NCBI GenBank assembly: GCA_015680685.1
Contig: MNCI01003700.1
Location: 9,612 to 55,105 of the forward strand
Length of the DNA: 45,494 nt
From: Gnetum montanum
Taxonomy: Eukaryota > Streptophyta > Gnetopsida > Gnetales > Gnetaceae
Direction of reading: 5' to 3'
Shown here: positions 31,893-42,850 of the stretch, piece by piece
Layout of the letters: each line of letters starts with the position of its first letter
Numbering within the stretch: the stretch's first letter is position 1
The notes under the pieces: model-generated
The model's database searches: none
What the model was told of the DNA's origin: nothing
What the model saw: only the letters and a program-made list of their open reading frames with translations
Translations under genes and position numbers: made by a program

Positions 31893-32003
31893 AAGTGTCC
31901 GGCGTGTGAACGTTGAAAATTTTTCTAAGTGTCCGGCATGTGAACACTGAAAATTTTTCTAAGTGTCCAGTGTGTGAACACTGAAAATGTTTCTAAGTGT
32001 CCA
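31893..32003. repeat. three tandem 36-bp units in the leader of E
   Basis: AAGTGTCCGGCGTGTGAAC-type units with GAAAATTTTTCT spacers repeat three times, with the start of a fourth. Confidence 0.75.
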
Positions 32004-32160
32004 GCGTGTAGCGTGTACGCTAAGTATGCAGCGTAGACGCTGGCGTAAGCGTGTAGCGTGTACGCTGGGGTTTATGTAGCGTAAACGCTGGAGTCAGCGT
32101 AGGCGCTGAGTCTGGTTTAAAAGCGGTAGCGAGGACGCTGATTAGCGTGAACGCTGAGGG
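32004..32160. repeat. GCGT-rich degenerate repeats in the leader of E
   Basis: GCGTGTACGCT, GCGTAGACGCT and GCGTAAACGCT recur between the 36-bp units and the PBS, the same motif family as the U3 minisatellite. Confidence 0.65.
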
Positions 32161-32181
32161 ACGTGAAGCCTGTTTAGCGAA

Positions 32182-32201
32182 GGGCCCTCCTTCTAGCGCC
32201 A
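32182..32201 (-). other. primer binding site of element E
   Basis: On minus TGGCGCTAGAAGGAGGG starts five bases (GTTTT) after the LTR end. A TGGCGCY start is common in plant gypsy elements; the tRNA was not determined. Confidence 0.75.
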
Positions 32202-32828
32202 AAAACTGTGCCAACCGAAATCGTCGGTGCAATGCTGGAACGTTACGAGCACCGAAAGATCTACGGACAAACACAGTCGACCCTGCCTCCGCTTGAGGGC
32301 AAGCTGGAACGGACGAAGGCAGAGTGCCTTGAATGGTCCGCACACGGATCAAACAAGGACTTCCCCAACGTTTGCCACTACAACACGTTGGGTTATACGT
32401 AAACAAGGAACGTTAAATGTAAACCGTAAACATGCACGATAATGTAAATGAGCCTGTAAATGTAAACTGAAAAATAGAAGAAAACTGCAATAAATCAGAG
32501 CAAAATGTAAACTGTTTTGTATTAAGAATTGATTACAAAGTGCACCGGTCCAAACGCAGTTGTGGCTTTGACACAAGGCGGACGTAAAGCCCCGGTGAAC
32601 GGGAAGGATGCAGCTGGCGGACACGGTGGGCGAAGCGCGGACTGTGCTCAGCGTGCAGTGTGCGGCGTGCAGGGCTTTCGGCGTAAGCGTAAGCGTATGA
32701 GGGTTTCAGCAGCGTGATTGCTTTGGGTCGGCTCTGGTAAATTTTTGCGGACCTGGTAAACGTGGAAAACTAGGTTATTTATAGGGGTAGGGTTACCGGG
32801 AAAAGCGGATGGGGGGACACGTGGCGTA

Positions 32829-32991
32829 NNNNNNNNNNNNNNNNNNNNNNNNNNNNNNNNNNNNNNNNNNNNNNNNNNNNNNNNNNNNNNNNNNNNNNNN
32901 NNNNNNNNNNNNNNNNNNNNNNNNNNNNNNNNNNNNNNNNNNNNNNNNNNNNNNNNNNNNNNNNNNNNNNNNNNNNNNNNNNNNNNNNNNN
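32829..32991. other. assembly gap (163 N)
   Basis: Falls on the 13-bp minisatellite; the other LTR shows about 200 bases of array here, so the gap size is plausible but the unit number is unknown. Confidence 0.95.
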
Positions 32992-33047
32992 CACGCTGGG
33001 CGTATACGCCGGGCGTAGACGCCGGGCGTATAGGCGTAGAGACCGAC
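32992..33047. repeat. 13-bp minisatellite remainder next to the gap
   Basis: About four CGCTGGGCGTATA-type units, equivalent to 26770-26822. Confidence 0.75.
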
Positions 33048-33154
33048 GGATGTCCACTTGCTTCAATGCTTTCTCTTTGGTGTAATCTTCATGTTGCCAT
33101 TGGAAATCCTGTCTTCGAGCGAGTGCCCCTGCCGTACTTGGGCGTGTACACTGA

Positions 33155-33252
33155 GCTGGGCGTTGACGCTGGGCGTAGACGCTGGGCATGTACGTCGGGC
33201 ATGAACGCCGGGCGTGAACGCTGGGCGTAGACGCTGAGCGTGAACGCTGGGC
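33155..33252. repeat. 13-bp minisatellite, second block, E 5' LTR
   Basis: About seven units; the matching block in the 3' LTR (26937-27006) has fewer, so unit number differs between the two LTRs. Confidence 0.8.
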
Positions 33253-33283
33253 ACAATACTTAAAATATTTTTGTGGTGTTTCA

Positions 33284-33288
33284 CCCAA
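33284..33288. repeat. target-site duplication of E, right copy (CCCAA)
   Basis: Identical to 25947-25951. The unbroken LINE copy at 34797-34801 has the site once. Confidence 0.85.
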
Positions 33289-34686
33289 CAAACAGGATTT
33301 GTTCCTGGTAGATATATTTTAGACAATGTGGTTGCAGCATGGGAAGGTCTCAAGTGGGCCGAGGATGATGGACAAGATATTCTCCTAGTGAAACTTGATT
33401 ATGCCAAGGCTTATGACAACATAAAATGGGATTTTATCTTGTAGACCATGACCAAAGTTGGTTTTGGACCTAAGTTTCTGCATATGGTGAAATGCTTATT
33501 CTTGGATGATATCGCAAGAATAGCCACTTCCTTTGACATTACCTCTCCCTTTCCAATACATAGATCAGTGCGACAAGGTTGTCCCCTTGCCCCCTATCTC
33601 TTTATCATCACCACAGACTTTCTTTGTCATCAGATTAACATGGACATTGAAATGAAAGTTCTCACTGGGGTTTGCCTATCTTCCTCTCAACAACAACTCC
33701 TCAATATGCACTTCACCGATAACTCTTTCTTTCTAGTTCAAAACACAACCACCAATTTGCACTGCCTCTTATCAAGGGTGGAGCAATATTGTACACTCTA
33801 AAGTTCCACTATAAATTGGAATAAATCCCCTATTTATAGCTTTTTAGGCAATTACAACCATGTGACCAACTATAATTGGAAGCAACTCCAGGATCAAGAC
33901 ATCGTTAAGATTTTGGGGATCCCTTTCCGTTTTAGAGGTTCAACCTCTACTCTCTGGGAGCAGGTAATTTTTTGGATTCAAAAGAAACTTGAAAAATGGA
34001 AGACTAAACCCCTCACACTTGTAGGTAAATACCTTATTTGTAAGTCCATATGTGCATCCACCCATGTGTATTACTCTTCATGTTGGGCCCCCTCCCAAGC
34101 TGCCTACCAGAAGCTTGAATGGTTATTTTGTGACTTTATATGGTCCTCCAAAGATTCTCAGAAAGGATTTCATCGAGTCTCTTGGAATATTATTACTCTT
34201 CCCAAGAATAAAGGTGGCTTAGGTCTTTTGGACTCCTATAAGCAGGGAATTACCCTGGTTGCTAAGTGGTTGGTTCAACATTTAGATGCCTCAGACATCA
34301 TTGGGATCCTCCAATTAAGGCTTGATCAAGAATTTCATAAAAACAAGCCCTTCTGGAAAGGCATCCATTTTGTCAATTGGATCCTTTCCCCCCACACTAT
34401 CATTCTCCTAGGTTCTCATGTTTTCAAAAGCATTTGGAGGGCTTGGCAAATGCTACACAGTTACATTGACTAGACTAATGTTAAGATCAACCCTACTATC
34501 CTCTCTAGATTGTGTCCATGGTGGTTACCTCTTTCGCCCACTCCCCTTGCCATCACAATGGCTAAGGTGGCTACCTTGTGGTACTAGAAAGGTGTCATCT
34601 CCTTGACTTGTCTTAGGTTGGCTAGTCGTTGGATTTCGGAGGTTGAGTTTAGCAATTTGTATGGGGAGTCTGATGCAATGAACCAT
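33284..34686 (+). pseudogene. L1-like LINE reverse transcriptase, partial
   Basis: One frame with few stops. RT blocks: QTGFVPGRYILDNV (33289), LLVKLDYAKAYDNIKWDF, VRQGCPLAPYLF (about 33575), and HFTDNSF (about 33710) where FADD is expected, so catalytic Asps are lost. The downstream part (33862-34473) is the usual post-RT region, with LEKWKTKPLTLVGK and KNKGGLGLLD. It would have copied LINE RNA at the insertion site. The 5' side is cut by E; the 3' side ends at the N at 34687. Confidence 0.85.
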
Positions 34687-34687
34687 N
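34687..34687. other. single-N assembly join
   Basis: The sequence right of this N is an inverted copy of the LINE start, so the join may be artificial. Confidence 0.7.
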
Positions 34688-34865
34688 CAAGTTTCACAAG
34701 GAGAATATCTTGTCCATCATCCTTAGCCCACTTGAGACCTTCCCATGTTGCAACCACATTGTCTAAAATATATCTACTAGGAACAAATCCTGTTTGTTGG
34801 GGAGATCAACACTTTGTGGCCAAAGAATAGACCTGCCAATGTCTTGGTTATTGTAGTAATCTAAC
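34688..34865 (-). pseudogene. inverted LINE fragment
   Basis: 34688-34801 is the reverse complement of 33284-33397 with a few mismatches and no indel. It runs on past the E insertion point to about 34865, so it shows the uninterrupted target site (CCCAA once). Confidence 0.8.
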
Positions 34866-34989
34866 TTGACTATGTTTAAGAGCTTTCAACGTGGCTTTAT
34901 GGGCAAAATCCTGAAAGCCGTCTCCATCATTTATAATGTTTTCCCATTTTATGACTATAATCCATCATTGGGTTACACCATTTTCACTT
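34866..34989. other. junction stretch, nothing recognised
   Basis: Probably the left continuation of the dispersed repeat, absent from copy 1, which is cut by an LTR fragment. Confidence 0.35.
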
Positions 34990-35600
34990 TGAGGAGAAAG
35001 AACTACCTCACCATTTTGTGCTTTCATGGAAACTTTGCACTTTGTTCATAGTATATCTTTACAACGTAGCCTTCAAGTACATAATCAAAGAAATGATCTC
35101 GTTTTCTTGCCTACCATGTTTCAAACTCTTCTTGCTAGCTTTATTAACTAAAGCAAATACTTGAAAGCTAGTCTCACTCTTTAATCTTTAATTCCTCATT
35201 TTCATCCATGATGTTGATGACGATTTGATCCAATAGTAGGAGAAAGTATTACATTATCACTTTCTATTGCTGTGAAATAATATTCTAGATTGGCTTCACA
35301 ATAAATCATAATAATTTATCCTAGAACCTTAGCCATTTCATGTAAGACATAGGGTCTGGTCTTGGGTTTATATAAATAAAGGGATGATGATGATGACTAC
35401 ATATCCATGCTCCACACTATCAAGCAAACATAATCCATAGTAGAAATGATGATTGCAACATTAGAAATATTAACAATCATTGCATAAGCCATGACCATGG
35501 AAATATCCTACTTTTAGGTAACTTTCTTTCCATTTCTAATCTTTGAGATAAAATTGTGGACTGAATTTTTCTGCTCCATGGAATGGCTTGAAATGTCAAC
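34990..35600. repeat. dispersed repeat, copy 2
   Basis: Collinear with 763-1325. Contains a (GAT)n run near 35382-35396. It lies directly downstream (minus sense) of a decayed Gag. Confidence 0.65.
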
Positions 35601-37150
35601 ACTTGCATTGACGACTTCTATAGCCTAATTGGGTTGGAGGCATTGAGCATCATCTTACCTTTGTCTATCATCTTTTGCAAGTCATCCTTTAAGGTTAGGA
35701 AAAAATTGGTATAATGATCTAGCAGTTAGTGATAGTGGCAGAAAAGATCAAGTTTAAAATACTTAGGTATAGGTGGGTCATCCTTGGTTGTTAGAGTGGG
35801 GTTCTTCACAATCATGGATAATCAATGATGCCTCTTATAGGCACTCTTTGATATTTGTTTGTATTGAATCCTCCCACTCTTTTGTAATTGATCAAGGAGT
35901 TCAAACAATTTTAGGAACAACCTATTGTACTTTGACTAATCTTTCCTTTTAAAGTTAGACCTTGTGTTGTCCAATGCAAAGGCCCTAGATATTGATGGTT
36001 GGTTATTTATGGTAGGGGCCTTGAGTTGATTCATTTTGAACCCCTATGTGATTTTATTTTCTTTAGCCAGAGCTACATTGTTTTGCTTCCCTATCTCATT
36101 GTCCTTTCAAGTGCTTTGATTCTTATATGCCACATAGGCAGGGTTATGGCTTGCCTTAGTAGCATCCTCTATGTTCTTGGTCTTGGAAAAAGCTTGACTA
36201 AGTGTCCATGAATCTAGGTAATAAAGTTTTGACTTAATGAAGTCAGCAACCACCCTCTTGAATATAGCAAGAAGACATCTCTTGGAAATGGGTTTAGGAA
36301 TCTCATTGAGACGAGAATTCCACTATTGTATGAACTTTTGCATAGGTTCAAGGGCTTCCTAAACTTTCATTAGTTGGTGAAGAGTTATATTGGGTTTTAA
36401 GTTATACTTGAAACAATTGATGAACTATGATATTAAGTCCTCCAGAGAGGTAAGTGACCCTCTCAGTAACACATGACACCAGTCCTAGGCTTTCCCAATA
36501 TGGTATATAAGGAGGATCTACATTATGATATGTGGCTAGGCTTGCAACAATAAGCACTTGGAATGAAGGTGATATGGTAAGTGTTGGGATCACCCTCATT
36601 ATTATACTTGGTAAATTGGGATATGGGAATGTTGAGAGGAAGAGTTATTTATGGGATAATAGGATTAATAGGATTATTCTAATAGAAATCCATTATGTTA
36701 ACTATCTAGGTTAAATTTCTAAGCTTCTATAACTCTTCGGTAAGGTCTTGGATCATTTAGAAGGCCTAATCAAAGCCTTGGGGCATCCCCATGGGCTATG
36801 TTGTTTGCACATAGGGTTATAGTATGAGTCGAGAGGCTTGTGATCTCGCAATGGATTGGGGCATGGTGGGGAGAGGCTAGGTTATCATTAGTATAAGGAA
36901 ACTAAACAATGAAAAGGAGGTTTTAATGAAGGACATAAATGGTATGTGTGATCCTTGGGTCACTTGGGATCCTACTATGGGATCTTCTAACATGGAAAAT
37001 GGATGAGTAGCGGTGAAGACCACCCGTGATGATTGTGCATATCACAGTTGCATGGTGAAAAACATAGAAGAGAAAAGGGACATTCTATGAGGCACCAATT
37101 TCTCCTCATGTGATACTATAACAAGTGTTAGCCCAAACATGATAGGGTAG
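35601..37150 (-). pseudogene. decayed Gag related to that of element E
   Basis: Plus DNA from 35650 to about 36640 aligns in order with 30065-30990, the Gag core and zinc-like region of E, with many differences. The part to 37150 resembles the E Gag N-terminal region only loosely. Element D begins at 37151, so D may have inserted into this old element. No intact frame. Confidence 0.65.
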
Positions 37151-37957
37151 TGATGAATCATGTTTCTACACACCCTGACGTTGGGGAGCCTAGGACATGA
37201 TGTTGGACATCCAATGTCATAGGGTATATACCAGCCTATAAATATAGCACTTGGGCTCATGATTTGGATATTAGTTTTTGTCATAGTTAGTGAAGCTCTT
37301 GCAATTTATTTTTCCTAGAGTTGGAATATTTTTTGAGTGTCCATAGTAAGAGTCTAAGTGGATATAGATCTTTGTTCGAACATTGATGTACTTGAGCACA
37401 GTAGTGTGATGGGAATAAAGATGAGTCATTTTGATTATCCTTACAACATTGAGAATAGATTAATATTTCTTTAATGCATTCATTATTCAATCACTTTACT
37501 ATAATGCATTTTATTAAGTAATTAATTTCCAATTGGTAATGAACACAAGCATGACCACTTTGAGCATACATGTAGCACTTGGTAACCTAGAAATGCTTAA
37601 TGTTTGGTAGCCTAGTAGCACTATATGTTTTCAAGAAAGTCGGATAGTTACTTGTATTAGGCTAGTTAGATAGTAGAATGATTAAATATTGAATTTCTCT
37701 ACCTTCCATTCTTGTTGTAGGTGATTGAGTTTATAAAACATAAAATGATAAAAATCATATACCTCAATTACACCTAAACCATATCCTTGAGCTTCACAAG
37801 TGTAGTTGGGAAGACAATGAACATTGTCAATGCTCATTTCACTTCCTAGAAGAACTAGTGCACTAGAAAATTATAGGTTCATGGAATTTGATTAGATTGT
37901 GTGTGAATGCCTTAGTGATTTATATGGTTCGATGTGAGGGTACCTTGCTGCCTATCA
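37151..37957 (+). repeat. 5' LTR of element D
   Basis: 807 bp, beginning TGATGA and ending CTATCA. The TATA box is at 37237-37244. Where A has GATATC-type sites, D has a shorter stretch with GACGTT, GATGTT, GACATC and AATGTC. Confidence 0.85.
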
Positions 37958-37976
37958 TTGGTGCCATTGCTAGGGA
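37958..37976 (+). other. primer binding site of element D
   Basis: TTGGTGCCATTGCTAGGGA directly follows the LTR; tRNA-Asp type, as in A. Confidence 0.8.
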
Positions 37977-38600
37977 CCTTTTAGTTATTTTGTGTGCTAT
38001 CTAGGATTTAGTGAAAATTATTTAAAATTGTTAGAATGAACCTTAGATTCATATCATATTTTGTAATTACTACAAAAAAATGTTAGAAGCACACTACATT
38101 ATTATTTTCTAACATAAAATGTTTTCTTCTCATAGGAGTGCTTCTTCACCCAAGTCTGATGGAGTTCATCAGTTAATGCCTCAATAGTATTAAGTGGCAT
38201 ATGCTCATCCTAATGAATATGTGCCAAAATTTACCTTCATCCTACACTAGGATGAACAACTATAGTGGTGTCACATGGAGGTCAACATTGTGTTTTCACC
38301 CCAATTGATCCATTCCTACGATGCTCCAACAAATGCTTATACGATATGGTCTCTAGGAACTTCATTTTGAGTATGCTGTGAAAAATGCGAATGCTAGGGA
38401 TTATCATCTCATTAACACACAACATTTATGAAGAAAAAAAGATTTAATGATTCCCCATTCCTTTTGTACCAATAAGATGGTGGGGAACCCTTCTTTGGGG
38501 ATTTTCCATTCAGTGAAATTCCTCTCTTTGACTTCGATGAAGGAGGTCAAAACCAGAACTTGTAATCCATAATTCACAATCTTGGTTCTAGTAAGAATGG
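37977..38600 (+). other. leader of element D, noncoding
   Basis: Collinear with 3323-3980 of A. No conserved frame seen. Confidence 0.4.
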
Positions 38601-40560
38601 ATTCAACAAAAAAGATGAATCCAAAGTGGCAAGTTAAGATAGGGATGTAGATAAGAAACAAGAATGTGATCATGGTTGCGATTGCCAAAGAGGTGGTAGT
38701 AGGCACTGTGATGGTGTTAGTCCTCCTTCATCTTCATCTTTGTCATCATCATCTTCTTATTTTAGCTTTTATCATAACTGTAGGAGGCAAGACCATGATG
38801 GAGGTGACCAAAATGACTGATAGGACCGAAATGACCAAAATGACTATTAGGCACGACAAGATCAAGGGTGCAGATATTCAAGAGAGGCACATCGCCATGA
38901 ATGAAGGGGTAGTAGAGGGCATCATATGCACTAGAACCATGACCTCAATGAGCCTTTTCTTGCTACCCAAAGTATGCTTAATATTGCAGAGGTAGTACAA
39001 ATTCCAACAAGGCACTTTAAGGATAGTCAAATGAAAAGGCTAGACATGAACAATATTTCTCAATTTGAAGGGGGATATAACTTAGATCGATAGAAGTATC
39101 ACCAAGCTTTTCAAGATTCATGTGCCTTGTAAAACATAGAAAATGAGTGGTAAAAACTTAAGTTGTTTTCAAGGACACTCATTAAAGAAGCAGAGAACTA
39201 GTACTAGTTCTTAGAAAGAGGATCTATCAGATGGTGGAGTGCCATGCTTGAATTGTTCAATGACAAATATTAAACATACTCTAGAGTGTCCAGCTTGAGA
39301 AGGAAAATCCAAGGATGGAAACAAGGAAAACATGAACCCTTGGATGTCATCATCAGCCAATACTACTTATTAATGTACAAATGTCTTAGCCATGATTATT
39401 CTCAGCTAGATCAAGTTCATCACATTATAGATGAGCTTCGATCTGAAATGAGGAGAACCCTTGACATCTATGCCCAAGGGCAACTATCAAAATTATGCAC
39501 TTATTAGATACAAATACTAATTGAGCAAGTAGCTAAAGAGGAAGGTGAATTAAGAAAAGGAGAAAGTGTAGAAGAGTACAACTATGATCTTTTCATTCAC
39601 AAGAGGGAGGTTGAATTTTGTGATTGTGAGGAAAAATCCACACCTGATAAGGTGATGAATAAGAAAACTTTACCACTCCAAAAATTTCAATCTAAAATTA
39701 TGATCGAGGTTGATTAGTTATGGTACTCCATGGATAGAAAATTTCAACCTATCCTAAAAATCGTTGAAGAGATCAAAGAACAAGGTAGTGATCGTAAATA
39801 TTGGAGACATACGGAAGTTGAATATGCCTATCAAAAAGGTAAGGGCAAGATTGCTGCAATAGAAGGAGTTGTAGGGAGTGAATTAGATGATGATGGTGGG
39901 TGTGATGTCTACCAGTATGAACATCCTAAGGNGTCTGGATGTTTACCTTTGTGTTAGTTGTGGATTCAAAGCATACACCCCAAACTCCTATAAGTGTGAC
40001 ACTNAATTACCTTATCCTCAAGGTAATTTTAGGTAGTTTCACCAGCAATAGCAATATTATCCAAGTGGAGCTCTTCTACAACGATATGAGCAATGTGCTA
40101 GCACCACCAAGGTAGTAATACCTTTATAGATAACCTAATCCCTATGGGTATTACGTTTAGCAACCCTTGTTTCCACGTGACTCCTATAGTCACGTTTATA
40201 CTTTCTAATCTCACTACCATCCTTTTGATTATTATCAAACTCATTCTCCACATAAAAGAAGGGATACCACCTCTTATCCTTATCATCCTCCTATTCCTAC
40301 ACATCTTCCTCTTCCATTCACATAGCTACCACTTGCTCCACCTATGTAGGGTGAACTACTAGCTCAACCATAATAACACAATGCTACTAGGGCCATTAAT
40401 TAACAACTAGTTCATCAACCGAGTGGTTTGGATACTCAATCAAAGAGAATATCTTTCTTCTAACCATGTAATCTACCTAAGCCCTCAAATACACTTGCAA
40501 TTGACAACCTTGTTCTTTGTCTTCCTCTGTATCAAATCCATTTAAGTCTCCTTCAAATCA
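38601..40560 (+). pseudogene. gag of element D, decayed
   Basis: The Gag core is clear at 39030-39505 (FNDKY, SLRRKIQGWKQGKHEPLD, DELRSEMRRTLDIYAQGQL). An acidic segment follows, then YAYQKGKGKIAAIEG and a knuckle-like region near 39900-39930. There two single Ns (39932, 40004) bound 71 inverted bases, breaking the frame artificially. The proline-rich tail runs to about 40560. Confidence 0.75.
39932..40004. other. single Ns bounding a 71-base inverted block
   Basis: 39933-40003 matches the reverse complement of A at about 5275-5345, whereas flanking gag sequence matches A directly. A mis-oriented small contig between unsized gaps is the simplest reading. Confidence 0.75.
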
Positions 40561-41035
40561 AACATTGCCCAGGATTCATATTGTGATGCTCACTCACACT
40601 ATATCTGATTGGATCTATGCTGGAAACCTTCCCAGGAAGTTAGTAGATCCTAGAATTCCTTTGATTTATTTGAAGATTGATAGGAATGAACTATGCAAAG
40701 CTCTTCTCGACTCAAGTTTTAATGTTAACCTGATTTCTCATGAGATGTATACTACATGGAAGCTATCTCCTTTAAGGAAGAGCAATATCAAATTAGAATT
40801 GGTAGAATAGTCCATCACTATTTTATTGCAATTGGTAGAAGACATTATGATCATTGTCTATGGATGGTCTTATCTTACTAATTTCCTAGTGATCAAAGTA
40901 GAGAATTGCAAAGGGGATTTCCCAATAATTAGGGGAAGGGCATGGATTAGTATTATAGATGTAAGAATAGGCATCAGAGATCTTTTCCTAGAAATATCTA
41001 AAGAAAATGCATTTGAAAAGATCAAGAAGAAGTAA
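40561..41035 (+). pseudogene. retropepsin-like protease of element D, decayed
   Basis: LLDSSFNVNLIS (near 40700-40735) replaces the expected DSG, and FPIIRGRAW (about 40918-40945) is the second block. Collinear with A 5986-6412. Confidence 0.68.
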
Positions 41036-41520
41036 GTTTCATGCATAACGTACAATGATACAAGGTGTAATTGTGTGTAGAAACTTTGGGCCATGAAACA
41101 AGCATATATCTGTACATGCAAGTAGTGTTCCCAAAAAGTAGAAATTCAAAGATGTCTATACATAGCAACCACAAAATATGAGGGCACCCAGTGGTTGACT
41201 ACTGATTTTAAGAGTATTACATTTTGCATGAAATCAGCTAAGATCCTAAGGTGTGCATATGTCATGGGTATGGATGAACTAGAGTAAGTTCATCACCAAC
41301 TCTCTAATGATGCAAACAATGATACCTATTGAGGAGAATTGGAAATTCCTAAGAGCCCCTTGAATTAAAAACTCTACTAGCTAGAATGGAATACATGTTC
41401 TTAAAAAATGGGAAGCTGGTCATTATCAATGTAAATCTTGCTCCAAATCAAAAAAAGAAGCTATTAAATGTGGTTGAAAAATGGTCAGCAACTTTTTGTT
41501 GGTCATATCCAAAACTCAGA
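41036..41520 (+). pseudogene. linker between protease and RT of element D
   Basis: Collinear with A 6413-6899; MEYMFLKNGKLVIINVNLA at 41386 matches A. No separate domain. Confidence 0.5.
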
Positions 41521-42378
41521 AGGATTGATCCTAGGATATGCCAACATAACATCTACATTGATCTAGCCATGAAATGAAAGAGATAGTCACAAAGGTGATT
41601 AAACCCCAAACTAAAGCAGATCATCAAAGAGAAAATCAAACTCCTCAAGGTGGGGTTCATTTATTCCATTGCAGATAGTGAGTGGATTAGCCCACTCATG
41701 ATTATGCCAAAGAAAAGTGGCAAGTGGTAGGTCTGCATCAGTTTTTAGTTGCTAAATATGGTAACATTCAAGAATCATTTTCTGCTACCATTTGTTGATC
41801 AAGTGTTAGACACAATATCTGGGCATTGCTACTAAAGTTTTCTAGATGGTTATAGTGGCTATAACCAAATTCAAATTACACTAGAGGACTAGGCCAAGAC
41901 AACATTCATGAGTTCCTGGGAAACTTTTGCATATCTCAAGATGCCTTTTGGTCTTTGCAATACTCCTGCTATATTCCAATGCCTAGTTCTAAGCATTTTT
42001 CAATAGCAAATTGATAGTGGTATGGAAGTCTTCATGGATGACTTCTCCACTTATGGAGATACATTTGAGCAAGCCTTGGACTACCTTGGACAAGAGCTAA
42101 AATGATATGTTGAAACCAACCTTAGGCTCAACTAGAAAAAGAGTCACCTAATGGTTCAGGAAGGCATTTTATTGGGGCATAGGATATCACAAACAAGAAT
42201 TGAGGTAGACCCTGAAAAAATAAGGGTCATCCAAGGAATCACCCATCAACTAGAAATTGTTAAAGATGTTCAAGCATTCCTTAGACATACTAGCTATTAT
42301 AGACGATTCATAGAGAATTTCTCTAAGATCACAAAGTCATTGGTGAAACTAATAAAGAAATATGCTCCATTTTTCTAG
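41521..42378 (+). pseudogene. reverse transcriptase of element D, decayed
   Basis: Contains the FLDGYSGYNQI-like block (41835), MPFGLCNTPA (about 41940) and catalytic FMDD at 42031-42042. The thumb is open at 42151-42378 with GILLGHRISQTRIEVDPEKI and YYRRFIENFSKITK. Athila-type. Confidence 0.83.
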
Positions 42379-42850
42379 ACCATGGAATGTAAAGTGCATT
42401 CCAATATTTGAAAGAGAAACTTGTGAAAACTCCAATTCTATAAGCACCTGACTAGTCTAGACAATTTCATGTCATGATAGATCTATTAAATTATGCCTTA
42501 GGAGCTGTGCTTACATAGATGAATGATAAGAAACACCTGTATTACATCCACTGTGCTAGCCAAAGCATTGTGGATGCACAATTAAACCACACCACTATAG
42601 AAAAAGAACTAATGTTAGTGGTGTTTAATTTACAAAAGTTTAGACATTATGTGCTTGGATACAAAGTGTTTGTTCATATTGACCACAATGCCATCCATTT
42701 CTTGATGAACAAGCTGACGGTGAGCTCCCATGTCATATGGTGTTTGGTGATCTTATAGGAATTTGATTTTACAATGGTAGATCAAACAGGCATTGAGAAT
42801 GTGGTTACGGATCACTTGTCTCAATTATGATGGGACAACAAAGAGGAAGA
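42379..42850 (+). pseudogene. gypsy RNase H of element D, decayed
   Basis: Open piece 42519-42758 with DAQLNHTTIEKELMLVVFNL and VHIDHNAIHFLMNK, followed by VDQTGIENVVTDHLSQL. Confidence 0.8.

Larger units (their letters stand above)
25952..33283 (-). mobile_element. Element E: young gag-protease LTR retrotransposon without RT or integrase
   Basis: 7.3 kb, flanked by perfect CCCAA duplications. The LTRs differ at about 14 sites by eye over about 870 comparable bases. Minus order: LTR (33283-32207), PBS (32201), leader with tandem repeats, gag (31823-29397), protease frame (to 28365), 1.3 kb 3' region, PPT, LTR (27037-25952). No RT, RNase H or integrase exists in the interior, so it must be mobilised by another element. 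It is richer in G+C and CpG than the decayed DNA around it. The Gag type (CHYH...H...C) is that of Tat-like gypsy elements. Confidence 0.92.
32207..33283 (-). repeat. 5' LTR of element E
   Basis: 1077 bases as written, including 163 N. Nearly identical to 25952-27037. The TATA box is at 32776-32783 and CACGTG at 32818-32823. The N run replaces most of the U3 minisatellite. Confidence 0.93.

Noticed and set aside
32779-33291. 170-residue minus-strand ORF
   Set aside because: Spans the N gap and is mostly X; not a gene.
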